Assembly (NCBI GenBank): GCA_016125225.1
Contig: WGME01000013.1
Coordinates: forward strand, 248,001 to 312,000
DNA: 64,000 nt
DNA from: a bacterium
GTDB lineage: Bacteria; Planctomycetota; Planctomycetia; Planctomycetales; Planctomycetaceae
Reading direction: 5' to 3'
In this document: positions 20,153 to 29,427 of the stretch, in pieces
Numbering within the stretch: the first letter of the stretch is position 1
Layout of the letters: each line of letters opens with the position of its first letter
Translations under genes and position numbers: made by a program
The notes under the pieces: generated by a model
What the model was told of the DNA's origin: nothing
The model's input: only the letters and a program-made list of their open reading frames with translations
Databases searched by the model: none

Positions 20153-20182
20153 CAGAGCCTGATTCACCGTGATCAGGCTCTG
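20153..20182 (+). terminator. Hairpin after the DUF1549/DUF1553 gene
   Basis: Perfect 11-bp arms CAGAGCCTGAT (20153-20163) and ATCAGGCTCTG (20172-20182), loop of 8, 16 bases past the stop. It may end or attenuate the message before the PPC gene. Confidence 0.65.
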
Positions 20183-20268
20183 CTGCTCGCCTTGGATCAC
20201 AGCCCGCCGCCATCGTCCTCCCCGCCTTGCCTGCCTGCGATGTTCGACATCTGAGAAAAGGGTTCCCA

Positions 20269-23200
20269 ATGCCGACCCCCGTGCCGACTCTGCCTGGTCT
20301 TCGTTGCGCTGGCTTCTGGGGATCACTGGTCTGCGGCCTCGTGTTGGTTGGCCAGACCGCTTCGGCGCAACTCCCGCAGACTCGACTGTATGCCGTCTTT
20401 CCACCCGGCGGTCAGGTCGGTTCCACATTCGATCTCACCGTCACACGCGGGGACGATCTCGATGAACTCCGGCAGTTGACGTTCAGCCATCCGGGCATCA
20501 CGGCTGTCCAGAAAACGACGACCATTAACGGCAAGACCGAGCCGATTCCTAACCAGTTCACCGTGATGGTAGCGGCCGATGTTCCCCCTGCCGCTTATGA
20601 AGTCCGCTGTGTCGGCCTCTATGGCATGAGCAATCCCCGCTTCTTCGAAATCGGCCAACGGGCCGAATTTGTCGAAGTGGAGCCGAACAACATCGCTAGT
20701 CAGGCGATGCCCGTGGAAATTGGGCAGACCATCAACGGCCGCATCAACGGGGCCACCGATGTCGATCTCTACAAGTTCGTTGGTCAAGCGGGCCAACGGG
20801 TAGTCATCGACTGCACCGCCAGACGGATTGACTCGCGACTCGATGGCATTCTGGAACTGCACGATGCCGCCGGGCGGCGTCTGGCAGCAGCCCGCAACAC
20901 CACCGCGCGCGATGCCGTGCTGGACTATACTCTGCCAGCGGCCGGGGAATACATCGTTCGCCTGACCGACTTTGTCTATGCCGGTGGGGAAGACTATTTC
21001 TACCGCTTGAAGTTCCGGGCGACGCCGTTCATTGACTTCGTGTTACCACCTGCAGGCGTGCCGGGTTCGACGGGCCAGTACACTGTCTATGGCCGGAACC
21101 TGCCTGGCGGTCAACCTACCGATCTGAAGGTGAATGGCCATCCGCTGCAAACCGCCACGGTCGAAATCTCGCTTCCCGGCGATCCCACGGCCTGGTCGGC
21201 TGGCCTGAATCTCGATGGCTATGCCGCCTCGATTGATGCGGTGCCCTATCGTTGGGTCACGACCGATGGCCCGTCCAATGCCGTCGCTCTGGGTTACTCC
21301 ACCACTCCGGTCATCATGGAAACCGAGCCGAACGACCAACCCGCTCAAGTGAATAAAGTTTCGGTGCCAGCGGAACTCGCGGGTCAGTTTCAGGCCAAAG
21401 GCGATGTCGATCTTTACCAGTTCGAAGCCAAAGCGGGCGAAGTCGTCTGGATCGAAATGCAGGGACAACGGCTGGGTTATGGAGCCGACCCGTATCTCAC
21501 AATTGATCAGGTCACCGTGAACGATAAGGGCGAGGAAACGCTCAAACGGCTGGCGGCGGTCGACGATGAAGGCAACAACCCGCTGCCGGTGATTTTCGAG
21601 ACCATTCATGATGACCCGGTGACGAAGTTCGTAGCCCCGGCCGATGGGGTCTTTCGTCTTTCCGTGCGAGACCGGTATGCCGCCAGCCGTGGGTCACCGA
21701 GTCTGCTTTACCGCATGACCTTGCGGCGGGAAACACCCGACTTCCGCGTGGTGGTGATTCCTGACGGCCCCACGCCTCCGAATCAAAAGAGTCCCGCGAC
21801 CTGGTCAGTGGGTCTGCGAAAAGGGGACCAGTTCCCGGTCTCAGTGATTGTGCTGCGGAAGGATGGCTTTGAAGGCGATGTGACGGTTTCGGTGCAAGGT
21901 CTGCCGCCGGGAGTCACGTGCCGGGATATCAGTGTGGGTGCGAAACCATCCGCTGGTGTGCTGGTCTTTGAGACTGCGGAAGACGCCGCCGAATGGGCGG
22001 GGACTGTGCAGGTGGTGGGCACAGCGAAGATCACCGACCCGGCTGCCGTCGCCGCGTTGACCGCTGCTCAACAAGGCTTGAAACCGGCGACCGATGCGGG
22101 CGCCGCTGCCACGGCCGCCCTCACCAAACCGGCTGAAGAGTTGGCAAAAGCCACCGCCGAATTGACGACCGCTCAAGCGGAACTCGCCGCGAAGACAGAC
22201 GATGAAGCCTTGAAGAAAAAAGTGGCTGACGCAGAAGCCAAAGTCACCGCCGCCCAAACCGCGAATGATCAGGCCGTGGCTGCGAAAGCCGCAGCCAATC
22301 AGAAGTTGGCCGAAGTCAACGCCACGATTGCTCAAGCCCAGCAAGCCAAAGAGGCCGCCACTCAGGACATCACACGATCAGCCCGATACGGCACCATTGC
22401 CTGGAGTGGTCGGCAAAACGTCCCAGGGGAAACCCGCTTCAGCGATCAGTTGGAACTGTCGGTGATGAATGAAGCGGCCCCGTTTCAGGTGAAGACCGAT
22501 GTGCATCGCGTGGTCGCCAATCATGGCCGACAGATTCTGGTTCCAGTAAAAGCCGTCCGACGCAACGGCTTTGATGCCGATATCCCGCTCACCTTTGTCG
22601 GCCAGCCTCAGAACGTGCAGATCGAAAACAAACCGGTGAAGAAGGGGGCCGAAGAGGAAGTCTATCGCATCTTTGTTCCCGCCAATGCGCCGGTGGGTAC
22701 CTACACCATGTATCTGGCGGCACAAGCCCAGGTCTCTTACCGCCGCAATCCACAAAAAGCAGATCGGCTTAAGGCGGAGTACGATGCCGCCGAGAAAGCC
22801 GCGAATGAAGCGGTCGAGCAACAGAAAGCCTCTGCGACAAAGCGTGATGAAACCGTGAAGCAAGCCGCCGCAGCCGCGGAAGAACTCAAGAAAGCGACAG
22901 AAGCCAAGGCCGCTGCCGATAAAGCCCTGGTCGAGGCTCAAACCGCCGAGAAAGCTGCTGCCGATGCCGTGACCAATGCGGGGGAGGATGCGAACGCGAA
23001 GGCCGAAGCGGAGAAGAAACTGGCAGAAGCCCAGGCAGCCGTGAAGACCGCGACGGATAATGTTACCACTTCGGAACAGGCTCGTGTCACTGCCGAAATG
23101 GCGACGAAGACTGCCGAGGAAGCCAAGGTCGCTGCGGAGAACGGCGTCAAACAGGCCGACGAAGTCGTGAAGACCACGATGGCCGCGAAAGCGGCTGCCG

Positions 23201-23610
23201 ACAAGCTCTTCAAGGATGCCGACAATGCGGCCAAGGCGAAGAACATCAACTTCCTGCCGACCACCACACCCATCGTGCTGACCATCAAGCCGGCTCCGTG
23301 TACCGTGGCCACCGCTCCAATGAACGGTGGTAACGTCAAGAAGGGCGAGAAGGTCGAAGTGAAAGTCACCATCAAACGGCAAAACGAATTCGCCGGGCCA
23401 GTAACCTTGACCCTGCCGTTGCCGCCGAATGTGACAGGTCTGCAAGCCGCCGATGTCACCATCCCGGCCGATCAAACCGAGGGAACGCTTGTCGTGGAAG
23501 CCACGGCTGATGCTCCTACTGGTGCGGTTGCCAATCTAGTTGTTCGAGCCGTGGCGCAGTTCGATGGCGAAGCGTTGGTCGATCAACCGGTGACCATTAC
23601 CGTGCAATAA
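20269..23610 (+). CDS. Exported PPC-domain protein with two Ala/Lys/Glu-rich coiled coils
   Basis: 1113 residues. The ATG at 20269 is chosen because a signal peptide (hydrophobic at about 13-30, cut near AQLPQ) follows it; the frame opens 14 codons earlier. PPC-like beta domains appear at about 115-220 (starting EVEPNNIASQAMPVEIGQ; DVDLYKF) and 345-490 (METEPNDQPAQ; DVDLYQF). A long Ala/Lys/Glu coiled coil lies at about 590-700 and a second at about 830-990, separated and followed by Ig-like beta segments. No peptidase domain is present, although PPC domains usually accompany secreted peptidases. Part of the first coil (DDEALKKKVADAEA, 22198-22239) recurs in the next gene. Likely a cell-surface structural or binding protein; function unknown. 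Confidence 0.8.
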   Translation: MPTPVPTLPGLRCAGFWGSLVCGLVLVGQTASAQLPQTRLYAVFPPGGQVGSTFDLTVTRGDDLDELRQLTFSHPGITAVQKTTTINGKTEPIPNQFTVMVAADVPPAAYEVRCVGLYGMSNPRFFEIGQRAEFVEVEPNNIASQAMPVEIGQTINGRINGATDVDLYKFVGQAGQRVVIDCTARRIDSRLDGILELHDAAGRRLAAARNTTARDAVLDYTLPAAGEYIVRLTDFVYAGGEDYFYRLKFRATPFIDFVLPPAGVPGSTGQYTVYGRNLPGGQPTDLKVNGHPLQTATVEISLPGDPTAWSAGLNLDGYAASIDAVPYRWVTTDGPSNAVALGYSTTPVIMETEPNDQPAQVNKVSVPAELAGQFQAKGDVDLYQFEAKAGEVVWIEMQGQRLGYGADPYLTIDQVTVNDKGEETLKRLAAVDDEGNNPLPVIFETIHDDPVTKFVAPADGVFRLSVRDRYAASRGSPSLLYRMTLRRETPDFRVVVIPDGPTPPNQKSPATWSVGLRKGDQFPVSVIVLRKDGFEGDVTVSVQGLPPGVTCRDISVGAKPSAGVLVFETAEDAAEWAGTVQVVGTAKITDPAAVAALTAAQQGLKPATDAGAAATAALTKPAEELAKATAELTTAQAELAAKTDDEALKKKVADAEAKVTAAQTANDQAVAAKAAANQKLAEVNATIAQAQQAKEAATQDITRSARYGTIAWSGRQNVPGETRFSDQLELSVMNEAAPFQVKTDVHRVVANHGRQILVPVKAVRRNGFDADIPLTFVGQPQNVQIENKPVKKGAEEEVYRIFVPANAPVGTYTMYLAAQAQVSYRRNPQKADRLKAEYDAAEKAANEAVEQQKASATKRDETVKQAAAAAEELKKATEAKAAADKALVEAQTAEKAAADAVTNAGEDANAKAEAEKKLAEAQAAVKTATDNVTTSEQARVTAEMATKTAEEAKVAAENGVKQADEVVKTTMAAKAAADKLFKDADNAAKAKNINFLPTTTPIVLTIKPAPCTVATAPMNGGNVKKGEKVEVKVTIKRQNEFAGPVTLTLPLPPNVTGLQAADVTIPADQTEGTLVVEATADAPTGAVANLVVRAVAQFDGEALVDQPVTITVQ

Positions 23611-23671
23611 CAAAAACGAATCATAACCTCTGCAGCCATCCGGGTTGCGACATCTTGCTGTGAGCGTGAAA

Positions 23672-26554
23672 ATGACGTTGAAATCACTGTTTCTGATGAG
23701 CCTGCTGCTGGGAGCGACGGTGTTCGCTCAGGCGGAAGAGAAGCTCCAGGCCGCAGGAGCGATCGAACCTGTCGCGGTGAAACTCGATCGGCCCTCGAGC
23801 TTCGAGCAAGATGTGCAGCCGATTCTCGACGAGAAATGCGTGGCGTGTCATAACGTCGCCGTCGCCGAAAGTCGGCTGGTGCTCGAAGATGTCGCCAGCA
23901 TTCTCAAGGGGGGCAAGCGTGGCCCTGGTGCAGTGGCGAAAGATCCGGAAAAGAGCCTGATTTATCAGCTCGCGGCCCGCAAGCATGAACCTGTGATGCC
24001 GCCGTTGCCGAACGGTGTTTCCGCGACCGCCATCACACCACAGGAACTGGGCATCCTCAAGCTCTGGATCGAAGAAGGGCTGCCATCCTCGGGAACTTCC
24101 GGTTCGGCTCCGTTGGCCTGGCAATCGATTCCCGAACAGATGCACGCGATTTATGCCGTCGGACTGTCGCAACAGGGCCGCTATGTCGCTTGTGGCCGTG
24201 CTAATCAGATCGATATTTACGATCTCGCGACCGGCGAATATGTCACCCGCGTTACCGATCCGAATCTGTCTGGCCTGACAGTGAATGACCGGCCGCTCTA
24301 TCCCAAGGGGGCCGCTCATCAGGATTTTGTCCACGCGCTGGCGTTCCATCCGAACGGCAACCTGCTGGCTTCGGGGGAATACCGTGCGGTCAAGCTGTGG
24401 CAGCGTGATGAGAATGTCCAACGGAAAGCGATGCCGCTGGATCAGGCCGGATTGACCGCCGCCTTATCGCCCAACGGACAGCTGCTCGCCATCGCTTTGG
24501 CTGATAACACCGTTCGTATTGTCCAGACGGCTGATGGCCAAGTGGCGAAGACTTTGTCTGGCCACACGGCTCCAGTGACCGCCCTGCAATTCACGGCCGA
24601 TCAATCGCAGATTCTCACAGGTTCCAAGGATAAGGCTGTCCGTTTGTGGAATCTGGCCGATGGGGCTCAGGCCGCGATGCTGGAAACTCCCGCCGAGGTG
24701 TTAAGTCTGGTGCTCGCTGCCGATGGCAAGCGGGTTTACACAGGTCATCAGGACAACGCACTCAAGGGCTGGAATGTGCCCTTTGACATGCCGAAACCGG
24801 CCGAAGGGGACAAGCCTGCCGAACCGGTGCAACCCGTGGTGCAGATGAATGGTCATGGCGGGCCGGTGGTCAGCCTTGCGTTAGTGCCGAATCAACCGCA
24901 ACTGGCTTCGGGCAGCCTCGATGGCAACGTTCGGATCTTCGACGTCAACAATGGCAATCAGGTCCGCGCGATGGCCCATGGGGCTCCGGTGACATCGGTC
25001 GCCGTCCGCAACGATGGTCAGTTCTTTGCCTCAGCCGGTGGCAACGTCGCCAAATTGTGGAATGTCGGTGGCCAGCAGGTTGTCGAACTTAAGGGCGATG
25101 TCGCGAAGCAGCGCGAGGTGATTCAACTCACCGATGACGATGCCGTCGGCAAAGCCCGCGTTGCCTTGGCCGACGCCTCGTTCAAAGCTGCGGAAAAGAA
25201 CTTCCAGGAGCGGCAGGAACAAACGAAAAAGGCGATGGAAGCCAAAACCAAGGCCGATACCGACCTGACTCCGTTGCAGGAGAAAGAAAAGACCGCCTTG
25301 GATGCCGTGGCGGCGGCCAAGACCGAACTCGAAGGCAAGCCCGATGACGAAGCCTTGAAGAAGAAGGTGACCGATGCAGAAGCCGCCGCCGCCAAGGAAA
25401 CCGAAGCGGTCAAAAAGCACATGGAAGCCATTGATGCCGCTGCCAAAGCGGTGAACTTGGCCGAGCAGGGGCAGAAACTGGCGGAAGAACGTCAGACCGA
25501 AGCCAAGCAATTGCTCGATACCGAAACCACGGCGGCAAAGCAGGCGGAGGAGCGGCTCAACGCATCCAAGGCCGAAGTGCCAGCGACGGAAAAGCCAATC
25601 CGCGTCGTCACCTTCACTGCCGATGGTAAATATCTGGCCACCGCCGGTGATGATGGAGTCGTCCGCACCTGGGACGCCAAGACCGGCAAACCGTGCGACG
25701 AAATTCGTGGTCATCAAGGTCCGGTCACCGCCTTGGTCGCAGGTCCGGATCGAGCTTTGATCAGCCTGAGTGATGACAAGTCGGCCATCGTCTGGGATGG
25801 TGATCCGCAATGGCATTACGCGGGGGTGTTGGGGCCGGCGAACGATAAGCCGCTGGATCGGGCACCGTCGCCGTTCATCGATCGCGTGCTGGCCTTGAAG
25901 TTCAGTCCTGATGGCAAACTGCTGGCAACCGGTGGCGGCGATCCCTCTCGCAGCGGTGAATTGATGTTATGGGATATCGCCACGCGCAGCTTCCTGAAAG
26001 CCTTCCCGGAAGCTCATAGTGATACGGTTTTCAGCATCGACTTCTCCCGCGATGGCAAATGGATTGTCTCCGGAGCCGCCGACAAGTTCGTCAAGGTGCA
26101 TGACGTCGAATCAGCCAAGCTGGTCCGTTCGTTTGAAGGGCATACGCATCATGTGCTGGGTGTCACTTTCAAAGCCGATACCAGTCGCATAGCCTCGGCC
26201 GGGGCTGATAATGCCATCAAGATCTGGAACGTCGAAACTGGCGAACAGCACCGCACGATCCAGAATTACTCGAAGCAGGTGACCGCGATTCAGTTCATGG
26301 GAACCAGCGATAACACCGTCAGTGCGAGTGGAGACAAGAGCGTGAAATTCCATCGTGCCAATGACGGCGGGAACTACCGCAGCTTCGGGGGGGCCAACGA
26401 CTACGTTTACAGCGTCGCGGCTTTGCGAGACGAATCGATTGTGGTCGCTGGTGGAGAAGACGGTGTCCTGCGTGTCTGGAATGGCACCAACGGTCAGGTG
26501 CTGTTTAGCTTCGAGCCGCCGAAGCCGGCAGAGAATCAGCAAGCCAGTCGCTGA
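23672..26554 (+). CDS. Exported cytochrome (PSCyt1-like) - WD40 fusion with coiled-coil insert
   Basis: 960 residues. The ATG at 23672 gives a signal peptide (MTLKSLFLMSLLLGATVFAQ, 1-20); a TTG nine codons upstream is less likely. A PSCyt1-like domain (about 40-135) has the haem motif CVACH (about 64-68) and a downstream VMPPLP that could supply the methionine ligand. WD40 repeats run from about 155 to 475 and again from about 640 to 950 (for example LSGHTAPVTALQFTADQSQI, then RLWNLADG). Between them an Ala/Lys/Glu coiled coil (about 485-635, bases 25090-25580) splits the propeller series, and part of it matches the coil in the neighbouring PPC protein. The arrangement suggests a surface complex of this protein with its upstream partner. 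Confidence 0.88.
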   Translation: MTLKSLFLMSLLLGATVFAQAEEKLQAAGAIEPVAVKLDRPSSFEQDVQPILDEKCVACHNVAVAESRLVLEDVASILKGGKRGPGAVAKDPEKSLIYQLAARKHEPVMPPLPNGVSATAITPQELGILKLWIEEGLPSSGTSGSAPLAWQSIPEQMHAIYAVGLSQQGRYVACGRANQIDIYDLATGEYVTRVTDPNLSGLTVNDRPLYPKGAAHQDFVHALAFHPNGNLLASGEYRAVKLWQRDENVQRKAMPLDQAGLTAALSPNGQLLAIALADNTVRIVQTADGQVAKTLSGHTAPVTALQFTADQSQILTGSKDKAVRLWNLADGAQAAMLETPAEVLSLVLAADGKRVYTGHQDNALKGWNVPFDMPKPAEGDKPAEPVQPVVQMNGHGGPVVSLALVPNQPQLASGSLDGNVRIFDVNNGNQVRAMAHGAPVTSVAVRNDGQFFASAGGNVAKLWNVGGQQVVELKGDVAKQREVIQLTDDDAVGKARVALADASFKAAEKNFQERQEQTKKAMEAKTKADTDLTPLQEKEKTALDAVAAAKTELEGKPDDEALKKKVTDAEAAAAKETEAVKKHMEAIDAAAKAVNLAEQGQKLAEERQTEAKQLLDTETTAAKQAEERLNASKAEVPATEKPIRVVTFTADGKYLATAGDDGVVRTWDAKTGKPCDEIRGHQGPVTALVAGPDRALISLSDDKSAIVWDGDPQWHYAGVLGPANDKPLDRAPSPFIDRVLALKFSPDGKLLATGGGDPSRSGELMLWDIATRSFLKAFPEAHSDTVFSIDFSRDGKWIVSGAADKFVKVHDVESAKLVRSFEGHTHHVLGVTFKADTSRIASAGADNAIKIWNVETGEQHRTIQNYSKQVTAIQFMGTSDNTVSASGDKSVKFHRANDGGNYRSFGGANDYVYSVAALRDESIVVAGGEDGVLRVWNGTNGQVLFSFEPPKPAENQQASR

Positions 26555-26563
26555 GAAGCCGAT

Positions 26564-26611
26564 GAGATATCAGGTGTCAGTGATTTCGCATCTCCTGACA
26601 CCTGATACCTC
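26564..26611. repeat. Long inverted repeat built on ATCAGGTGTCAG, probable bidirectional terminator
   Basis: Arms 26564-26580 and 26595-26611 pair at 16 of 17 positions around a 14-base loop. It lies between the convergent WD40 gene and the small exported protein. A third partial copy (ACCTGATACCT) follows at about 26614. Confidence 0.6.
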
Positions 26612-26628
26612 TCACCTGATACCTCGTC

Positions 26629-27111
26629 TTACTCGTCTTCTTCGCCCAACAGCTTGTTCAACTTAGCCACCGCGGCCAACCGGGCCTTTTCGAAGGCCAT
26701 GGCGTCCGCTTCGGACTTGCTTTTAGTGAACTTGATGAGGGCCTTGGCTTCAGCTTCGAGGGCGTTATACAGGCCCAGCACGCCATCGACATAGGCTTCG
26801 TCTTCGTCACTCAGTTCGTCCGATGCCTGCAGCTTGCGCAGCATTTTCTTGTTGGCATCAATCCCGCCAATGAGTCCGCCCATCAGTTCGGCGACCGTTT
26901 CCGCCGGGTAGACATCTTTTGCGAAGGCATCGGCCGTGACGCCGATCAACGCCAGAGAGGTGTGGCCATGAGCCACCGAGAGTCCGCCCACGCATTCCAG
27001 TGCGGGGTCCGCTTCATCATCATCGTCTGCGGCTCGCACCGGGGCCGCCATCAGGCCGCACGCGAGCACCACCATCAACATCCCACTCAATTTCCGCCAG
27101 TCTGCCAGCAT
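26629..27111 (-). CDS. Small acidic exported protein, unknown function
   Basis: 160 residues. The ATG at 27109-27111 is preferred since AAGGAAA stands seven bases before it and a signal peptide follows directly (hydrophobic about 10-25, cut near PVRAADDD); the frame opens 29 codons earlier. The mature protein begins with a run of Asp/Glu (DDDDEADPALE), contains one cysteine, and is mostly helical and acidic at the end (LNKLLGEEDE). No domain is recognised. It is convergent with the WD40 gene and is separated from the GrpB gene upstream by about 285 bases in which I see nothing else. Confidence 0.6.
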   Translation of the reverse strand: MLADWRKLSGMLMVVLACGLMAAPVRAADDDDEADPALECVGGLSVAHGHTSLALIGVTADAFAKDVYPAETVAELMGGLIGGIDANKKMLRKLQASDELSDEDEAYVDGVLGLYNALEAEAKALIKFTKSKSEADAMAFEKARLAAVAKLNKLLGEEDE

Positions 27112-27396
27112 TCCAGTTTCCTTCTGCCCGAGAGTCGTTCGCACACCGTGAGCGCTCATGCTGCTCATTCGCGCTGTGCATTTGGTCGACCATGCCACTT
27201 CACCCGCTGGATGATTCCGTGGGAATCTGCGGATTTCTTGTAGCGGCGACCTGCGGGATCAGTCGAAATCGGTGCTCACGATGTCACGGGCAATTGCGGT
27301 GTGGATGGAGTATTAGTTCAGGTCATAGGACGGACGTGAGTTCTATGCCATGTTTGCCGATGGTTTCGATGGCAGGAAGGGTGAATCACCCGAGCG

Positions 27397-27966
27397 TCAC
27401 GCGTCGGTTGGTCCTGGCTGCCAGTTTGTGGCCAACGCCCAGCTTTCGGCGGCCAGGATGATCAAGTCGACCGCCGGATCTTTTACGTCGGCATAAGTGT
27501 CGATCGTCAACAGGTGGGCCGCAAGGCCGCGTTTCAAGCGGGCATAAGCCGTAGTGGTATCAGGATGGGTTCGCAGGAAATCGCGAAAGAGCAGGGCATA
27601 CCTCTGGTTTTTCCGGCCCGCCAGCCGCACATGCGTATTCTGCTTCCGCCGCCCGCCGGGTCCCCGAAAGTACCATTTCTGCCATTCTTCCGGCGGACCG
27701 GCATCTCCCGGCGGAACATGGTCGCAGGTGACTTCTGGCAAGTGGGTATAACCCAAGGCGGTCAGTCGCTGATCCAATTGTTCCGAAAATCCATCAACCG
27801 TAATCTGAATGTCGATTACATCTTTCGCCGCTAACCCGGGCACAGACGTTGATCCGATATGATCAATCCGCAGCGCCATCTCCCCCAAGGCTGCACGCAT
27901 ACGTTGTGCGATCGCCTGAAACTCATCCGGCCACTCCGGGCGATAATCCACAATTACGATGGTCAT
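27397..27966 (-). CDS. GrpB family protein (UPF0157)
   Basis: 189 residues with the GrpB-family core: an N-terminal VDYRPEWPDEFQAIAQRMR (about 5-23), the nucleotidyltransferase-like RIDHIGSTSVPGLAAKDVID (about 34-53), and the VRLAGRKNQRYALLFRDFLR segment (about 115-134). GrpB proteins belong to the nucleotidyltransferase superfamily; a few are fused to CoaE, but their function is not settled. The frame opens at 28017, yet homology begins at the ATG at 27964-27966, which is used here. The gene stands alone and is divergent from the UxaC-like gene. Confidence 0.87.
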   Translation of the reverse strand: MTIVIVDYRPEWPDEFQAIAQRMRAALGEMALRIDHIGSTSVPGLAAKDVIDIQITVDGFSEQLDQRLTALGYTHLPEVTCDHVPPGDAGPPEEWQKWYFRGPGGRRKQNTHVRLAGRKNQRYALLFRDFLRTHPDTTTAYARLKRGLAAHLLTIDTYADVKDPAVDLIILAAESWALATNWQPGPTDA

Positions 27967-28118
27967 CGAGCCGTGTTCCTTCCCATGGGACCGTGAGATT
28001 CCAAGTGTCTCCCTCATGGCATCTTATAACACTTGCAACTCGCTGAGCCACGGACCACACTCTCAGGATCGGCCGCCTGTTTGCGGCCATTGAGAACCAT
28101 CTTCGGAAGCCGCCTCTG

Positions 28119-29402
28119 ATGTCTCGTGAACTTGCCGCTCGACTGACCGCCGAACTCGATCAACTCGTGCTGATCGATCCGCATACGCACATCAACCCCC
28201 ATTCTCCGGCGTCGAAAACGCTGGCCGACATCATGGGGTACCATTACTACACCGAACTGGCTCATTCCGCGGGCCTGGCTAAGTCGCAAATTGAAGAACC
28301 GGGCCTCGATCCGAAAGCCAAGGTCGGGCGGTTGGTCGAATGGCTCGACAAACTCGATAACACTGTGCAGGTGAGCTGGCTGGTCGCGCTCTGTCAGAAG
28401 TTCTTCGGCTTTCAGGATGACCGCATCACCCCGGCGAACTGGGAAGCACTTTACGACGGTGCGGCCGCGAAGATGGCCGAGCCCGACTGGGAAGATCAGT
28501 GCCTGCAGTCCAGCAAGATCGAAAAGGTCTTCCTGACGAACGATTTCGATGACCCGCTGGAAGGCTTCAACACCGAACGCTACATCCCCTGTTTGCGGAC
28601 CGATGATCTCGTCTTTCATCTGGCCAAACCGGAAGTGCGGCAACGGTTGGCAAAAGCCTCGGGCATTGATTTCCATAACACGCAAACGCTGAAAGATGCC
28701 ATCGGCCATCTGTTCCAGCACTTCGTCAAAAAGCAGGCGAAGGCGTGTGCGATCTCGTTGCCGCCGTGGTTCACCCCGCAACCGGTCGGCCTGCATGAGG
28801 TCCGGGCTCCGCTGCAAAAGATTCTGAGCAACGATCCGCTCTCGTTCGAGGAACAGGCCCGGGTCAGTGAATTCGTCTTCTGGACGATCGCCGAATACTG
28901 TGCGGAGCACAAGCTGCCCTTCGATTTGATGATCGGCGTGAACCGCCGTGTTTACCGCGATGGCGTCTATCAGGGGCAGGATCTGTTCGATATGCGGGTT
29001 TCCATGATCCAGTATCAGGAACTGTTCAATCACTTCCCGCAGGTGATGTTCCCCGTGTCGGTGCTCGCACAGTCGAGCAACATGGAACTGGTGAGCTATA
29101 GCTGGATCTTCCCGAACGTCATCATGCATGGCCATTGGTGGTACTCCAACATTCCCTGCCATATCACCACGGATACTCGTGCCCGCTTGACCGCCGCCCC
29201 GCGAACCAAGCAGATCGGCTATTACAGCGACATGTACAAGCTGGAATTCGCGTGGCCGAAGTTCCAGATGTACCGCAAAGTGCTGGGCCAGGTTCTCGCC
29301 GAAGATTTTGTCCTTGATCGCGGCTGGAGCGAAGACCGGGCCTTGGAACTCGGCCGGCAAGTGTTGCGTGGCAATGTCGAGACGATCTTCGGTGTCTCTT
29401 AA
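28119..29402 (+). CDS. UxaC-like amidohydrolase (putative glucuronate isomerase)
   Basis: 427 residues of the amidohydrolase superfamily, most like uronate isomerases, which interconvert D-glucuronate and D-fructuronate. The metal-binding HxH is in LIDPHTHINPH (about 18-28), a long helical insertion follows, and the late YYSDMYKLEFAWPKFQMYRK region (about 368-387) resembles the UxaC C-terminus. It is shorter than classical UxaC (about 470 residues) and no uxaA, uxaB or kdg genes are near, so the true substrate may differ. Planctomycete genomes often carry this variant. Confidence 0.65.
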   Translation: MSRELAARLTAELDQLVLIDPHTHINPHSPASKTLADIMGYHYYTELAHSAGLAKSQIEEPGLDPKAKVGRLVEWLDKLDNTVQVSWLVALCQKFFGFQDDRITPANWEALYDGAAAKMAEPDWEDQCLQSSKIEKVFLTNDFDDPLEGFNTERYIPCLRTDDLVFHLAKPEVRQRLAKASGIDFHNTQTLKDAIGHLFQHFVKKQAKACAISLPPWFTPQPVGLHEVRAPLQKILSNDPLSFEEQARVSEFVFWTIAEYCAEHKLPFDLMIGVNRRVYRDGVYQGQDLFDMRVSMIQYQELFNHFPQVMFPVSVLAQSSNMELVSYSWIFPNVIMHGHWWYSNIPCHITTDTRARLTAAPRTKQIGYYSDMYKLEFAWPKFQMYRKVLGQVLAEDFVLDRGWSEDRALELGRQVLRGNVETIFGVS

Positions 29403-29427
29403 GTGAATCGCCGATCAAACCTCCGGT

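Noticed and set aside
22378-23475. 365-codon minus-strand frame in the PPC-protein region
   Set aside because: Antisense of an Ala/Lys-rich coiled coil; Gly/Leu/Phe pattern is an artefact.
27000-27461. 153-codon plus-strand frame across the small acidic protein and GrpB region
   Set aside because: Arg/Ser-rich antisense reading with no domain; both minus-strand genes are better supported.
28014-29360. 448-codon minus-strand frame opposite the UxaC-like gene
   Set aside because: Full overlap with a clearly conserved gene on the other strand; composition is what the antisense of a GC-rich gene gives.
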